A stretch of 64,000 bases of DNA, taken from NCBI GenBank assembly GCA_034769895.1, contig CM068367.1, forward strand, positions 314,587,986 to 314,651,985, written 5' to 3'. Position numbers and translations under genes: made by a program. The DNA is from Magicicada septendecula. Lineage: Eukaryota > Arthropoda > Insecta > Hemiptera > Cicadidae. This document shows positions 33,635 to 47,237 of the stretch, piece by piece. The notes beneath the pieces were generated by a model. It searched no databases. It was not told the origin of the DNA and saw nothing but the letters and a program-made list of their open reading frames with translations. How positions within the stretch are numbered: position 1 is the first letter of the stretch; each line of letters starts with the position of its first letter.

Positions 33635-35094
33635 TACAATAACGACTTCTTTTTGTACTACCGAAGTAGTTAAGAGTTACGTAGGACAGACTGCCTTATG
33701 ATAGCCGTTCGCTATACAAATAAGGTACTGTGGTTAGCACAAGCTCATTATTTTCTCAGGATGTTATGACAATACACAGTATCCTGTCTCAGAATCTGTC
33801 AGAAACGACAACAATAACTGAAATAATAAATCTTCGTTATGTTAATTCTATTTTTCCTTTAACTATGAGTTAAAGTTGAGTTTTGAGATGACACTTGCAC
33901 CAGAATACGCCTAATAAAAAGACCTATCGAATGTCAGTAATTGCTAGTAATTTAAAGAACTGAGTAACTATTTTAAAATGTTAACCATCGTATTTCCTCA
34001 TGAAACATAAAGTATATACTGTGTGGCGCCATTACCTGTAATCCTGAGAAGCTGGCTAAGATACATTAGTTTTGCTAAAAATATTGAAGTGCATTTCTGG
34101 TTATTATTACATAGCTAGAGACAAATTTTGGGTGGTTAAGTATGCAATGTAAGCATATGAGGTCCCGTCACCTGTACTAATGATTGTAACTACCTCACCA
34201 AACTGAACTGTTTCAGAACCCCGCCAGACGAGTTAAACATTTTCTCTGAAATGAATTAATGCCACTTGATAATGATGCATTAACAGATAATATTAGATAT
34301 TTTGCTTTTATTTTAATCCAAGAAAGTCTCTGTACGTGTCTAATTTCTTATTTCACAACCTAATAAATCCATATACAAAACTTGCCTACATTGATTTCTT
34401 CTACAGCACTGACTGCAAGAACATGCACATAAATTCCCTGTCTGCTGGAGGGGGGCATGTGTAATCCCGCAGTGTCCCAGACAGCTGTAATAAACTGGTA
34501 TCTGCGGATGAAGGTTAGGTGTTGTGGGTTTCTACCATCTGTTACCAGTAAAATGCTATACGCGGTGTTTGTGTATCTGTTGTGTCCTCTTTAACTGCTT
34601 TTAACAGAAACCAAATTTACGTCCAAAACAAAACACTCTTTCAAGAGATTTACCTGCAGTATTTTTTATATTCCCCTTTTGCGCCAAAGTGGACACACTT
34701 GAACCCATCTAAAGATAATGACACACTTATCTAAGCCTGTAAAATGGGTTTGATTCCAATTTAATGGACGAGAATCCCAAGGAGATATTTTCTACTCCAT
34801 GTGAAATCCACGATTGCACAAAATGAAATTTATAGTCATTACGTCTAAATTAATCTGTGTAAATACCAATGTTTGTGTGTACCAAATAAAATCAAACACA
34901 CTAAGACGTGTAAAAAGGAAAATTTCTACTGTTGAGAAACACGTCCAACTTGCAAAACGTTTACGGCCACGATAGGCCTACATGCAATTCATTTTGGTGT
35001 ATAATTTTTACAGACTATGACTAAAGCGTAAGTCGAAAAATACCTTTACGAATTTATCTGCATACTGAGTAAATTTCATTTTTATGATCCTGTT
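33635..35094. other. No recognisable feature
   Basis: AT-rich sequence. No coding, RNA or repeat signal was recognised on either strand. Confidence 0.45.
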
Positions 35095-36190
35095 CTTTTT
35101 ACTTCCATGTTCCGTAAGGAAATGGAAGTATGGTTGTCGCGAAAAAATCGTGTTCGAGATAAGAGTTGATTCTGATTGTACTACCCTCAAAATATGAAGA
35201 AAAGTCATTTTTCGAAAAGTGTCTGTATGTAGAATTTTTTCTGTAGCAAACGATAACTGCCGCAAATTCAAACAGAATCAATTTGTATATGTGCTCGAGT
35301 TGTAGAGGACTCAAGGCAAATTGATTTTCGTGAAGATCGGTTAAGGGGGAGGGGTAGTTTACCTGCAACGTTCTACGTTTTAACAAGAGTAAAGTACTTA
35401 ATTTTGATAAATAAAGTATCCTGAAAATATGATCATAATAATCCACTGTAAAAAGATAGACGAAATATCTATAAATAAAAATGGTAGTTGAAGGGGAGGT
35501 GGTTAATTTATTGAAAATTACCTTTCTGATGTCGAATAAACTGGTTCATTTTGAAGGATAAAATACCTTAGTAATTACACATAATGAAACTAGAGCTCAA
35601 TAAAAGTGTAAATATAAAAAATGGAGTTGTTCGGTTAAGGGAGAAGGATGGTTTACCTGTTTTGTTTTGTGTTTTTACAAGAGCAAAGTACTTAATTTTG
35701 ATAAATAAGTACCCCGAAAATAAATTAATATTAATCCACTGTAAAATGGTAAATGGGATATCTATAAATGGAGAGGTAGTTTAAGGTGGAGGAGGTGATT
35801 TTATGAAAATTACTTTCCTGATGTCAAGTAAAGTACGAGTATTTAAGTTTGAAGGATAAGATACCTTAGCAATTGCGTATGATAAAACTATTACTCTATG
35901 AAACTGTAAATATCATTAATGATGGGCATCGGTTGAGGAGGAGGGATGATTATCTGCGTAAGATTCTTATTTCTTTATAAGAATAAAGTACTAATTTTTA
36001 TAGATTAAGTGACTCGAAAATAACATATTAATCGACTACCCCATAATAACAAAAATATCAATGAACAGTGAAAATAGTTTGAGGGTGGGGATATTTTTTT
36101 AGAAATTATCGAACCGAATTCAAGTAACTGATTTTAAATATAAATCTTAGAGCATAGAAATCATGAAAGGTTCTCCATACTGATATTTTA
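35095..36190 (+). repeat. Composite repeat family, copy 3, with ~297-base tandem units
   Basis: Starts like copy 1 (TTACTTCCATGTTCCGTAAGG) and ends like it (AAATATAAATCTTAGAGCATAG...CTGATATTTT). The hammerhead module is absent. The G/C-rich block plus the TACTTAATTTTGATAAATA segment is instead repeated three times: TCGGTTAAGG or TCGGTTGAGG starts near 35337, 35633 and 35930, about 297 bases apart, with AAATTAC...CTGATGTC between units. The third unit is the most diverged. The short open stretches here are not supported as genes. Confidence 0.7.
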
Positions 36191-39100
36191 ATTTTAAACA
36201 TACCTTTCACTATTGAATGAACGCCTTTAGACACATATCAGTACTGCACTTGTTTCTGCAAGATATACCACCAAATTTGCGTATGCATGTACGCGTGTAG
36301 GTAAATTACCAGCAAGATCAGTGAAAGTACACGTGCCAACAAATGGGTAATGAGTTACCTACCCATTGTGACAAGACACGAGCAATGCATTGTAACTGAA
36401 TACACGTTAAGGCTTCACTGGAGGTTTGATACATGCCAAACCCCATCAAGTTTCCTTCTTAATAATTTCTAGATGCAATTTATTGTTAACTCATATTCCC
36501 GCAAGTTACTCAAATGCTGTACTGTACAGATTCGTAGTATTGATTTTATCGATATATTAGTTGTTTTCAATTATTGCTTTAGTCTACTACTCTGCAAACC
36601 ATTATGTACACCTTCTTGACATGATGAGCGCCGTCTGTTTTTACACCATTGTATGTCAGATATCGCCCTACCTTACTATTCTTTTAAATTTTCAGTGGCA
36701 TTTTATAAGGTAATGCCATCACCTGTGCGCCAACACAGTGCGAGACGTGGAGTTGCGGAAACAAGTTTCTCAGCGTATACAAGTTCTTGAGACAGATGAA
36801 AGGTTGTTGTCATCTCCATACTCAAATTAGGAATATAAGGATCGAGTTGGGGATATACGGCATGAGCTCATTAGATACGCGGGATTAGATAGTACTCATT
36901 CCAATGGAAACACCACATTCATGGAATGAACAATGATTGTGAAATAAAACAAGTAATCAATATGTATATAGCCTACATATAATGAATACAAATATAGGTC
37001 CTAAGAAAGAATAGATGTAGGTAGGCTCCGGAAGAAGATGACATGACTGAAGACGGAACAGTCTGTTATCCTAACCCCTGGGACAAAGAAGAATAAGAAG
37101 AAGAGGATTTTATAGAATTATAGTGTGAAAGTATGCCCGTACACCCAGCGTTCTTCCTTTAAAACTCATAAAGGTAGATATAAATAATACAAATATTTTG
37201 TCTACACGAGACAGAGAATAATGCATCATTCTCCGATATCCCTTCTTCCACTGTAGCAGTCCCCAGCCGCTCTGTACGCCAACCCGCCCCGGCGTATACA
37301 GCGCGTGCTGCGTACAGCAGGGAGTCGTGTGAAGCGCATGCACAAAAACTTGCCTGTGTGTGTTGGTTGTGACGACTACAACTGCAACGTACGCCTGCGT
37401 CAGTACCGCGTTCCCTTGTTCTTCTTGTTGCCAAATATTATTACGCGGTTTCAACTTGTCCAAGGCGTATCTTTTGTTTTTTGAGTATATGTGCGTTTTA
37501 TAGTGCTAAATATTCGTATGATGTTGTCAGAGTTTTATTAAAATGGTACAGTAACTATGAAGCAATGTGTACAGTTTTGCATTACAGTTGTATTCAGCAT
37601 GGCTAACAAAATTAGCCAGCTTTAGGTAAAAATACTTTCTTAATGACAGTAAGGACCTCTAAGTGATTTAACACACGCGCACCGATGCCAGCTAAATACT
37701 TGGAAACTAAAAGCGACTTTGTCTACTAAAAAGTATGCAAAATAAAGAAGAACATGAAGAAGGTTTATGGTATAACACAGATGTTATATAATGGTTTCCT
37801 TGTCTTAAAGAGTGTGCAGAAAGAAACCAAACGTTTTAGTATGCGCACTGTTTAAACATTTTAGCGTACCACCTCAAACATTTTTCAACGTCATGGCACT
37901 GCCATTTCCCAAATTCTCAGATTTATCAATCTTGTTTATAATTAATATATGTCGAAGTATTGGTGGTTTAATTATTGTCGTAATCTTTTATTATATTAAC
38001 GAAAACCTTCTAAAAGCCGAAAATACTCGTCGGAACCGTACAGTGTTACTGTGTGTGCTATAGACCTACATGTTGTCCGCCATAATACAGTATTCATAAT
38101 AAAAACCCAGTGCTGTTGGTTGATGTAAAATTTACGCAAGTATTGTGATCATAATGAAGTAACATTTGGAAGGGTACACAATGTACCCAATACGTATAAT
38201 GTCTGTGAGATATCCAGCATTATCGGAACTTCATTTTGACAATAATGTGCTTATATTTACTTTAATGTGAACAAGTGCAAGTGAATGTAGATACTACAGA
38301 GACCCTGTGCTGCCCTAGATTAAGTTTGACTTCGTAGAGCACAGAAACGAATCCACACAGTTTCGAATAACTGGAAAGAATTTTAGCCATTAAATGAATT
38401 TGTCAAAGTAATATCCAGAGCAAAGAAGAGAACTTACAACTCCAACGGTGTTTGCGGAACTTGGTATTTTTTGATAAACAATTGGGATTAAATGCATTCA
38501 AATATTTAAAATATTTAGAAATTAAAACAGAATTAATTACGCAGATCTGCGAAGTGAAAATCAAAAGAAGTTATTAAAATTAATTAATTAATGGTGGCGA
38601 ATACTATTAGTGCTAGTAGTGAAATATTAGTGCAAGGACAGGTTTATTATAAAATAAAATAAAACAGCATTTTTATAACAAATCGATATTCTAACATTTT
38701 ACAAATACAGGACTCGACAGGCTTCTATACAGTGTGCGAATTTAACGAGGGGGAGGGGGGTAAATCCCTGGCTTGTAAAATTGCTGCCTGGATGATGACA
38801 GCTACATTTTTTCCTGCTAGGGAAAACTCTTTTGTTGTGTCTGCGCGAAGTACGTAGTCTAAATATTTACCCCTCATCAAGAAACTTGATTCTAACTCTA
38901 CTCTTGTACACTTGACAATTGTCTAAGCAGTACAGTGAGTGTGTGTATGTGTGTGTGACGTATTCCACTACTTTGTGTGTATGAATTTTCATTTTATTAT
39001 TGCACAAAGTTACTTCCTATATGTTACAAAAAATTACACAAACCGATCGATTAATTTGTACTGTTTCAAACGGTTGTAGGCCTATAGTGCAGATTTTTAA

Positions 39101-40746
39101 TAATATGAACAAGTCTACCTACGAAAACGGTGTACTTTAATGAACAAGCACTTAAATGCGTTTATCAAACTACTGAGATCCAATTATACTGATCCTGTAC
39201 GTGTGACAAGGAAGTCTCCGTGGCCTCGTTATTGATACACGTATCGGTATGCTGCACGGTAATTCCTCGCGCGGCTCTTCAAATTAATGAAAACTGAAAG
39301 AAAATATTATTATAATATTAAGGGCACACGTTAAGAGATATGTTTTGAATTTAGAAGCTATTGATAACAAGCGTGGTCATTATTATACCGTGATTAAAGG
39401 TCAGTTATCGCGATGTTCGTACGTATAAAACAGTAAAAAAGAGTATGAAATACGGTCTTAAAAATTCTGCATCTACTGCGGTCTTAAAGTATCGCGTAGA
39501 CTATACTTCGCAATTAAAGACAAAACCTGTTAGCGATGTTTGAGTGGATAAGAAGTACCTGGCGGTGGGTCCAATGCCCGCGTGCAATCAAGTTTCATCG
39601 CAGCCCCTGCAGCGACACAAGTATGTGTGGTTGTTTTCTGGCTTGTAGTCGTTGCTTTCCACACAACTGGGAGCAAAACAGGCGACCGCCGACAAGCATT
39701 TCACCGGTGCCGCCCTCAACGTTGTTGTCAGTGACAGTCTTCGCCGTTAACAAACCAGTTAGAATGTCTAGTTACATAAATTTTATAAATTATTCTTCTT
39801 GAAATACTAACTATACTTTAACCTTTGAGCTCAAAATGTTTAATATTCTAATTGAAATAGAATGTCAGATGAGATTTGAGTATAACATTCTTTAAAAAAA
39901 ATATGTTGCTCTTTTACGGATTCTGGTGACAATTTGATATTCATGTTGTTACAGTAGCGTGGCGTCCATGTATCCGCTGTTACCGGCGGCAGCAGTACTG
40001 GAAATAAGAGAAAATAATATTAATTGTCACAGAATAAATACTTTAGTTATTGAATAATTTGAAATCCGAACAATGTTAGTAGGGAAACTTGAAGAAAAGC
40101 GTAGTAATGCTTTCGAACTACTGTGCACTTGCACCGTCTTGTGTTGCCGGCTCAGACTTCGGCAATGTTTTACTGAGTACGGTCATTGACCTCGTAGTCG
40201 TTGTCACTGTACAAACTGCAGAGGGGGGGACACATTCGTCCACCCAATATGTTGCCGCTGTATAAACCGGCAAAACGCTCAGTTAGTAGCTATGTTCGTT
40301 TTCGGAACCGATGTGGAGCAGTTGCTACGTACCTATTTGTGCTTTGTTCGTTTAGTCATGTGTTTCTCTGTTTGTCTTTATTATTTTTAAATCGATTATT
40401 TGTGTTCTGATTTATTCTGTGTAAGTATAATGAGAGTCAGATCTCGTTGAACCGGGACCCTCTTCTCCTCCCAGCGAATGATAGAAAATGCTTTAAAAAG
40501 AACACTTGGTACAAGAAAAAATTCGAATTAATTTTTAGACCTATCACAACCGGCAACAACTGTGTACCCACGACACGCCACTGATGTTGTGCATTAATAG
40601 AACTACAGAGTTCCCATGTTCGATACGTTAATTACCAATTTAATAATAGTTCGGCGTCACTTCATGACCCATAGCAATCGTGAAATTTACAAAAAAAAAC
40701 TGTTTTTGCTTTGATATGTGTATTACTGAAATTCATGCGCCATTCC
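36191..40746. other. No supported gene; two G/C-richer patches
   Basis: Mostly AT-rich. A G/C-richer, CpG-containing patch at 37255-37420 gives two overlapping minus-strand frames without recognisable domains, and another lies at 39540-39770. Either could be a promoter-proximal region or transposon debris, but I see no splice or protein support. Confidence 0.4.
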
Positions 40747-40806
40747 AAGCTTAATGTAGCCAAGCTACATTAATGTAGCTTAGCTTAATGTAGCTTAGCT
40801 TGGCTA
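40747..40806. repeat. Palindromic cluster of TTAATGTAGC(T) units
   Basis: AAGCTACATTAATGTAGCTT (40762-40781) is a perfect 20-base palindrome. It sits between further copies of TTAATGTAGC and TTAGCTTGGC, so the 60-base block can fold in more than one way. Confidence 0.8.
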
Positions 40807-42275
40807 AGAATTGTACGTATTTTAATTGGAGCTAATGGAATGTAGTCAGGATGTTTTAAATACTATCTGTTTTCTATAAGACATGTGGTAAAATCTAAGG
40901 CGGTGCTCACTGTCATTCACTTAATTAGTTGTAGTTTGTTATCACTTTATATTAAATACATTAACATGACAATTAAATTATACGCATGCCACGTACTTCA
41001 TTCGGCAAACCAGCATGAACATACAGAGCTGTAGCATGCGCGAAGACCACATATATAGCGGTTACATTTCGTTAATAGTTAATTAACGGATACAGTAACA
41101 AATAACCAGTTTGGATGCGATATGCTGCAATTAATGCCCAGTGTATGCGAGCGAACTCACCCCAAACCAGTTTGCAAGTACACGATCTCATTTTGGCCAG
41201 TTATGTGGACTGGTCTGCTTTAATTGTGTTGAAACAATAATACTAAAACACAGTCTTTCTGGAACGTTTTTCAAGAGGGTTCTTCAAAGTAAACGAAAAT
41301 TTTGATATTACAATTTCGTTAAAAAATAGCAACATTTGGTTTTATTTAAATTACAAAATTCCAGCACATCATGATAAATTTCCGAAAATTAAGTCATATA
41401 CACTCAAACTGGGTAATATTTTGTTTAATTTCTTGTATGCCTTAAAAATACTTAACAGAGAATCAATAGATACGGACTAGCACATTTGTAGTTTCCCCGT
41501 CTCCAATATTTAGATAACAATGGAAAAACAAACCAATAAACACAAAATTTATTAAGTGATATATGCCTTTGTTAAAAATCTGATATAGTCCACGGCATGA
41601 GATATGAAAGGAGAGATGGCTGTAAAATACTATATCTGTCTAAACTCCACGAAAAATCAGCACTAATGAAACATTAAATTTTAACATTGAAAGGACCATA
41701 CATTGAACGATATTCATTACTCTTACGTAATCAGTCTTGTTTAAAACGTACTGTTACTACAAAATTCCTGCAAAGAAAAGTTATACAAAGTAATAGACCT
41801 ATAATCATTTTCCGGGATCTAGGTCACAAATCTGTATACATATTTAATATGGGCACTGATACAAAACTTGGGCTGTGAACTTTAAATTTGATTTTCGAAA
41901 GTTTATAATTTACATGATGTGTTGGTTATTTATTACGAATATGAAAAGTACCTGACTGTAATAGGACCTGAGAGAATATTGGTAGAATACTCAAGATATT
42001 ATAAGAATAGTCTATTTGTGAAATATTTATCAGCAAGAAAAATGTTTTTCAGCGACATGATCAGTTTCTATAATGTGTGCGTAGTACACATGAATAGCAA
42101 AATTTAATCCTAATCGTTGTAAATTCTGTCACTGTAAAGTATAAAAAATAAAAGTATAAGTTTCAACACAATTCAGATAACTTCTTCAACAACTTACTTC
42201 ACACGATAGCATATTTTCATACCTGTAAGTCAATAAATATATAAAAAATGTTTTACGTATGAAAATTTATTTCAG
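40807..42275. other. No recognisable feature
   Basis: AT-rich. The open stretches at 41687-41878 and 41919-42107 lack domains. The segment ends in a pyrimidine-rich TTTATTTCAG (42266-42275) that could be a splice acceptor. Confidence 0.4.
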
Positions 42276-42462
42276 ACCATCTTGTGTAAATACGATCGGT
42301 GCTCGGTTAGACTTGAAAATATTGGAGAGACCGAAAGACCCCATTCTAACGGAGCGAATAGTTCCGTTGTGCAATATTGACATCGATGTTGGATGTTTTG
42401 AGGCTGTTCATATTATTCGTCCAGAACTGGGAAGAAAAATAACCGATCGAGACAAGGCCTAA
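42276..42462 (+). CDS. Possible terminal exon of an unidentified gene
   Basis: After an acceptor-like TTTATTTCAG (42266-42275), an open frame of about 61 codons runs PSCVNTIGARLDLKILERPK... and ends ITDRDKA with a TAA at 42460-42462. It is less AT-rich than the surrounding DNA, and codon third positions include C and G more often than nearby chance frames. An AATAAA lies at 42533-42538, a plausible distance for a short 3' untranslated region. I do not recognise the protein, and no upstream exon was identified. It could be chance or unknown transposon sequence. Confidence 0.25.
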
Positions 42463-42673
42463 CAGAGTAACAACCGCGTCCACAATGTTTATTATGATAA
42501 TTAGTTGTTTTTAAGGTGTATGTATGTTGATTAATAAATTATTATATACAATGAGAAACACGTTGATGTCAGTGGGATTCATTGTATTGTCCTGAACTGC
42601 CTACATGGCGAATTATCGTAATGTTCCTATTTTTAGCTCACATAAATAGAAAGAGACATAGAACACGAGCGCT

Positions 42674-42675
<2 letters not shown>

Positions 42676-42707
<32 letters not shown>
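42676..42707 (+). repeat. (CA)16 microsatellite
   Basis: Uninterrupted CA dinucleotides. Confidence 0.95.
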
Positions 42708-42708
<1 letters not shown>

Positions 42709-43805
42709 CTTGAGGGGTGAAGCTGCTACAGCTAGAGTAGCAGAAATTTTTCAACTTCCGAGGTGACATCAATACTAATGAAGTTACTGGACCAAACTGA
42801 ATATCTTCTCCTGAATATCTTTACCAGTGCTCGCAGTCCAGTAAACTTGTCTACCAATAATTTTTTTTTTAATAACAAATTATTAAAGGGAGCTTGAAAA
42901 CACATTGACTATTTCCTTACTATATTAGGAAATTTGGAAAAGACAAAGGGTTCACGAATAGATTCTACATACGAGTAACTGTGTTCTGAAATATTTTGAG
43001 TGTATATTTGAAATTATTGTCCAAATTAAAATGTATGGCAGCATTTGGGAAATGACCTACACTTTAATAAATAAGAGTATTCCGGAAATAGTTATTACAT
43101 AATTTAATAGTTCGAAATTTAATTGTTTGTTCTTTAATTTAATAGTTTACATTAATAATTTAATTGTTCGAAATTTATTAGTTCGTACTTTATTTAGTTT
43201 AATAGTTAATACTTAATACTTTGTAATTTAAATGTTGAAATACCATTATGCGTGCCGACGACCGAGTTAGTTGCACTATTAATGTAGCTGAATATATTTA
43301 ATTTGTTTCAATAAATAACATCTTTTATTGTGTGACTGTGTTATGTAGTAGTAAAACAATCAAAAAATTAATTTTGTAAAGGTTTTAATAAATTTTGGAT
43401 TGTACTTTCAGGTCTGGGTACTTCACTTATTGAAAATCAATATAAAAGTTTTAAAATACATTTCGGTAGCAACAGTTCTTGCTTGATATGAAACATTACA
43501 GATGTCAGCAATACTTTCCTGGGACGTTATCCTTAAGTTATAAGGATATGTAAAGGTAGAAATGTTAGTAGTTTATTAACGACCTAATTGAAAAACGTTC
43601 TAAAATTACCTAATTTATATTTAATAAACTAGAATACGGTTAGGGAGTCGCTAACTGGTGTAATTCTTACAGAAGGATCTGGCTCAGAAGACTCCAGAAG
43701 AATTCATCTACTATGCCATAATAATTTCATTGTCTATGGAAATGGTAGAATAATACTGAAAGCTTGAAGACACTGAGCAAAATTTTATTAAACAATAATT
43801 TACAC
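42708..43805. other. No recognisable feature
   Basis: AT-rich, with recurrent TTTAATAGTT / TTTAATTGTTCG words at 43105-43205 that suggest an old short-period repeat. No coding signal. Confidence 0.4.
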
Positions 43806-43809
43806 ATGA

Positions 43810-44869
43810 TGTAACGGTTTGTTACATTTCGTCTCCCCCCATATCATATCTAAACATGTGCCTCACAGGAGTAGGCTTGGTCAATGTGTGTGGAGATCGG
43901 CATGACGTCGATACGAAGTTGAATGCGCGTTATCTCACGTAGGTCTGTAGTGACATGCCTGGGGACTACACATCACCGGTTTCCTGGTGTAAGTAGTCAG
44001 TAGCGAGAGAGCGAGACCTCCTCGCTGTTGCCATCACGTCTGTGTGTTTTGTTTTGCCTTACGAGGCTGCAGGTGTATGGATGAATAACACGTGAAAACT
44101 GCTTGTTTGAACTTCAGTCCAGCAAACGGTGCGTGTTCGGAAAACTGTGGTTTTGGTATCGTTCTGCATTTGCTCAAGTAGTCACGGACATTACCATTTC
44201 ACGACTTGTGGACATCTCGCGGCGTGTGCCTTCATCGTAGGAAAGCCCGAGTATCGGAGGACTATTAGGTGACCTCAAACTATTCATACATTTTGGGGGC
44301 CGAAACTTGCAATACAAGTTTCCTCACTCAACAACCTACCATAGTGATCGCAATTTTTCAAGAGTCGGAGAGAGAAATCTGGGAAATACTATTTCATCCA
44401 TAATTTTAAATAATAAAACAAGTGTTAACAAACTATGTCCTGAAAATTGAGTCTGTTAAGACCTGCACTTGTAGTGTCGTGTGCAGCATGGTGACATAGA
44501 CCGTGACTTGAGAGTAGAAAATAAGTAATTGATGTATACTTAATGTGAATCGTAGAGTTAGTCTCAATTTATAGAATTTAAAGTTAAAAAAAAAAGATAA
44601 TTTTCCTAATAATAAGGTGCACCTATTAAAGTAATTTAGTCAATGCTCTTAAAAGAGACAGTGATGTGAATCTTTTATGATATATGTAATGTAAAGCTAT
44701 TGTAGAAAAATTGTAAAGTCAGGAGGCCTAGTTGGTGCTCTATTCATCGTGATAAATTTGTGTCGTTCGAATAAATTATTATTTATTATTACCACGTGTT
44801 ACGTGTTTTACATATGGCAGCCCACTTTGGGTTCCCAGTGTTATGACCCTGACCAAAGGGGGAGTTACA
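43810..44869 (+). repeat. 5' LTR of the Ty3/gypsy element
   Basis: 1060 bases, TGTAAC...GTTACA. It contains an AATAAA polyadenylation signal at 44770-44775. The sequence directly after the LTR (AATTGCGCAACTCTGC) does not begin with TGG, so no standard tRNA primer-binding site is seen. Confidence 0.95.
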
Positions 44870-45693
44870 AATTGCGCAACTCTGCTTTTGTTAAAATAAA
44901 AAGTAAAATTCACCGGGTACGAATTCCGTTACTGTTCCATATTGAGTTATAAATATAATTCAAGATGTGACTTGTAATTTAATACCATTGTGTAGTTATA
45001 AGTGTGTGGGCGGTTATCAAGAAGTATTTAGGCGTGTTCCGATTGTCACTGCTGATCAGAACACACGTATTTCAAAAGTTAGAATGATTAGTGGCTTACA
45101 ATTATTTCAAAACTTTAGTTAAATACTCATGAGGGTTTCCTGAACTAGGAAACATGTTCAGGTGGTGTTCATGTTCGGAGTTTAAGGATCGTGCACATGT
45201 TTGTCGGAACATGTGTGATCCATGATGTGATGTGTGATGCACATGTTTAAATATTTATAATTTCAGGTACTAGCAAATGAAGTTATATCTTTGTTATTAT
45301 TGTTATTTGTTATTATATTGTTGGAGTTATTGTTAATTATTAGAGTTTATTTGGAGTTATACATATATAGCATAATATTACATTTAATTAGATTCATTGT
45401 TGGTTTAGACTATTTGATTGTTGAATTGTGAGAGACATGTGGTTATGTTTATATGTGTGATAGCGATTTATGGTATGTAGATGTAATGCTTTGTGTACAT
45501 AATGTTACGCGTCTCGTGCGGTATTGTGTTGTTGATGAAACTGTATTCCATGAACTGATTGCTTATCGAGTCCTGCGTGTAATAACAATAGAACTAGATT
45601 CCAAGCACAGATAATTCTCAGAAGGGCGTTCTTAACATATTTTGCTCTATCTCGTTTGTTAGTGTTGTCAGTTCGCATCTCTTGTCGCACATC

Positions 45694-47237
45694 ATGGCCA
45701 GATTTAATCCTAACCTACTCCTTGGTGACGAACTTGAATATGAAGCCCTAGTAAGGGGCTTACTAAAAAGTCCATTGATGTCGTAGCTGAAATTCAGTTG
45801 TGTTCCAACAAACTAGTTGAAGTACAAAAAATTGCGAACAGTATCGGGTCCGATGAGTCACCTATGGCCAACCAGCGAGCCACACCCCAAATTAATCACT
45901 TGCTGAGACGGGTATCTAATTTGGCCCGTGTATTTAGTCTTGGTGAGTTGCCGGAATCTGCGGCGAAATTGATCCACTCCGCCGAGACGATCTTATCTAA
46001 CCTCCTTCGTGAGATCCAAGATACCTCTTTACCCAGCCTTGAGAGTAAGGAGTATTACTACCAGGATGTTACTTTACCTGCAACCACTACCATCCCCATG
46101 ATAACGATCAATTGTGATCGTAACCTTCCTACCATCCCTCATCCATATTACCTCCCCGCCCTCTCATCGTCTTCTACGACTACTGTAACTTGGTCCACCA
46201 CCACAAATCCATCTGTTACCACTACTCTACCTACATCTAATCTTCAATCGACGAAATTACCAGCATCCGTACCGTGGATAGATCCGCCACTCCTGTCTTC
46301 TTCTGGACATACCCATCCAACTCAAATCAATCACGTCAACAGCAACCCCGTCCCCATTCCTAGTAACTCGATTCCTTGTGTTCATTCCTCCTCACCGTTT
46401 AGTCTCTATGGTAAAATTAGCCACCCCGCAGAAAGGTAGGCTATCTTGCTGAGATTCCTTCTACTGATGGTTTGAATCTAAATGAATTATTACAGTTTCT
46501 TGGAAGATTAGTCAAATTAACTCATCTCCCTCAGCTACCTGACGATCAGCTGTTGCAATTATTGACATCATATGTCAGAGCTCCTCTGAGCTATAAAATT
46601 TTTGAATCTATTACCAATTGCGACACGGTTGATCAGTTTCACCGTAATTAAGACATTTATCCCATCTGCCATATACGAACAATTTAAACAGTCACATGTA
46701 TATCGCGGACAACGTGAAGACGAAATGTTGGCCCATTACATTTCCGACATTCGTCAGTATTCCGAGATACTGAAGGTGTCAATGAGCGAAATTGAGATTG
46801 TTGAAGCTATCCTGGTGGGTTTGTGTCCTGCCGAGAGGTCACGGTTGGTGCTCATGAATAGGCCTACAAATTTCCGTGAATTGGAGCAACTGTGCGTCCA
46901 CTCCTCGAATATTTATCGTGCTGATAAGCTACACCTGGACCACTGTAGACAATTTACCCCATTATTTTCAACTCTCTCTGACAACCGACCATCAGGGAGC
47001 AATCGCCCACCTCAGCGTATGCCACGTCGGGATCAGAACTATTCTCCCCGTTTTAATGTGGGCAATCAAACACATCGTTCTTCCAATCAATCTCGACCGT
47101 ATACTTCAATGCATCACAGTTCACACAACGCGCATTACCCCCCGGAGGACCATGATATCCAGTCATCTTCAAAAAAAAATACGCGTAGTGCCTGGAAGCA
47201 TGACTGTGCAAGATTACAGGAGTGTTTCCCGGATTAA
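45694..47237 (+). pseudogene. gag: gag of the Ty3/gypsy element, frameshifted
   Basis: An ATG at 45694 starts MARFNPNLLLGDELEYEALV. A frameshift near 45770 moves the track to the 45798-46439 frame: a helical N-terminal region (HLLRRVSNLARVFSLGELPE), then a long Pro/Ser/Thr-rich linker (about 46080-46420). Another shift near 46440 leads to a capsid-like segment (LNELLQFLGRLVKLTHLPQL). After a further shift near 46610 comes VYRGQREDEMLAHYISDIRQ and the Leu-Cys-Pro-Ala-Glu-Arg block typical of Ty3/gypsy Gag. The C-terminus is basic and Ser/Asn-rich. Only a broken Cys/His remnant (WKHDCARLQEC) stands where a zinc knuckle would be expected. It would form the particle shell; this copy cannot. Confidence 0.8.
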
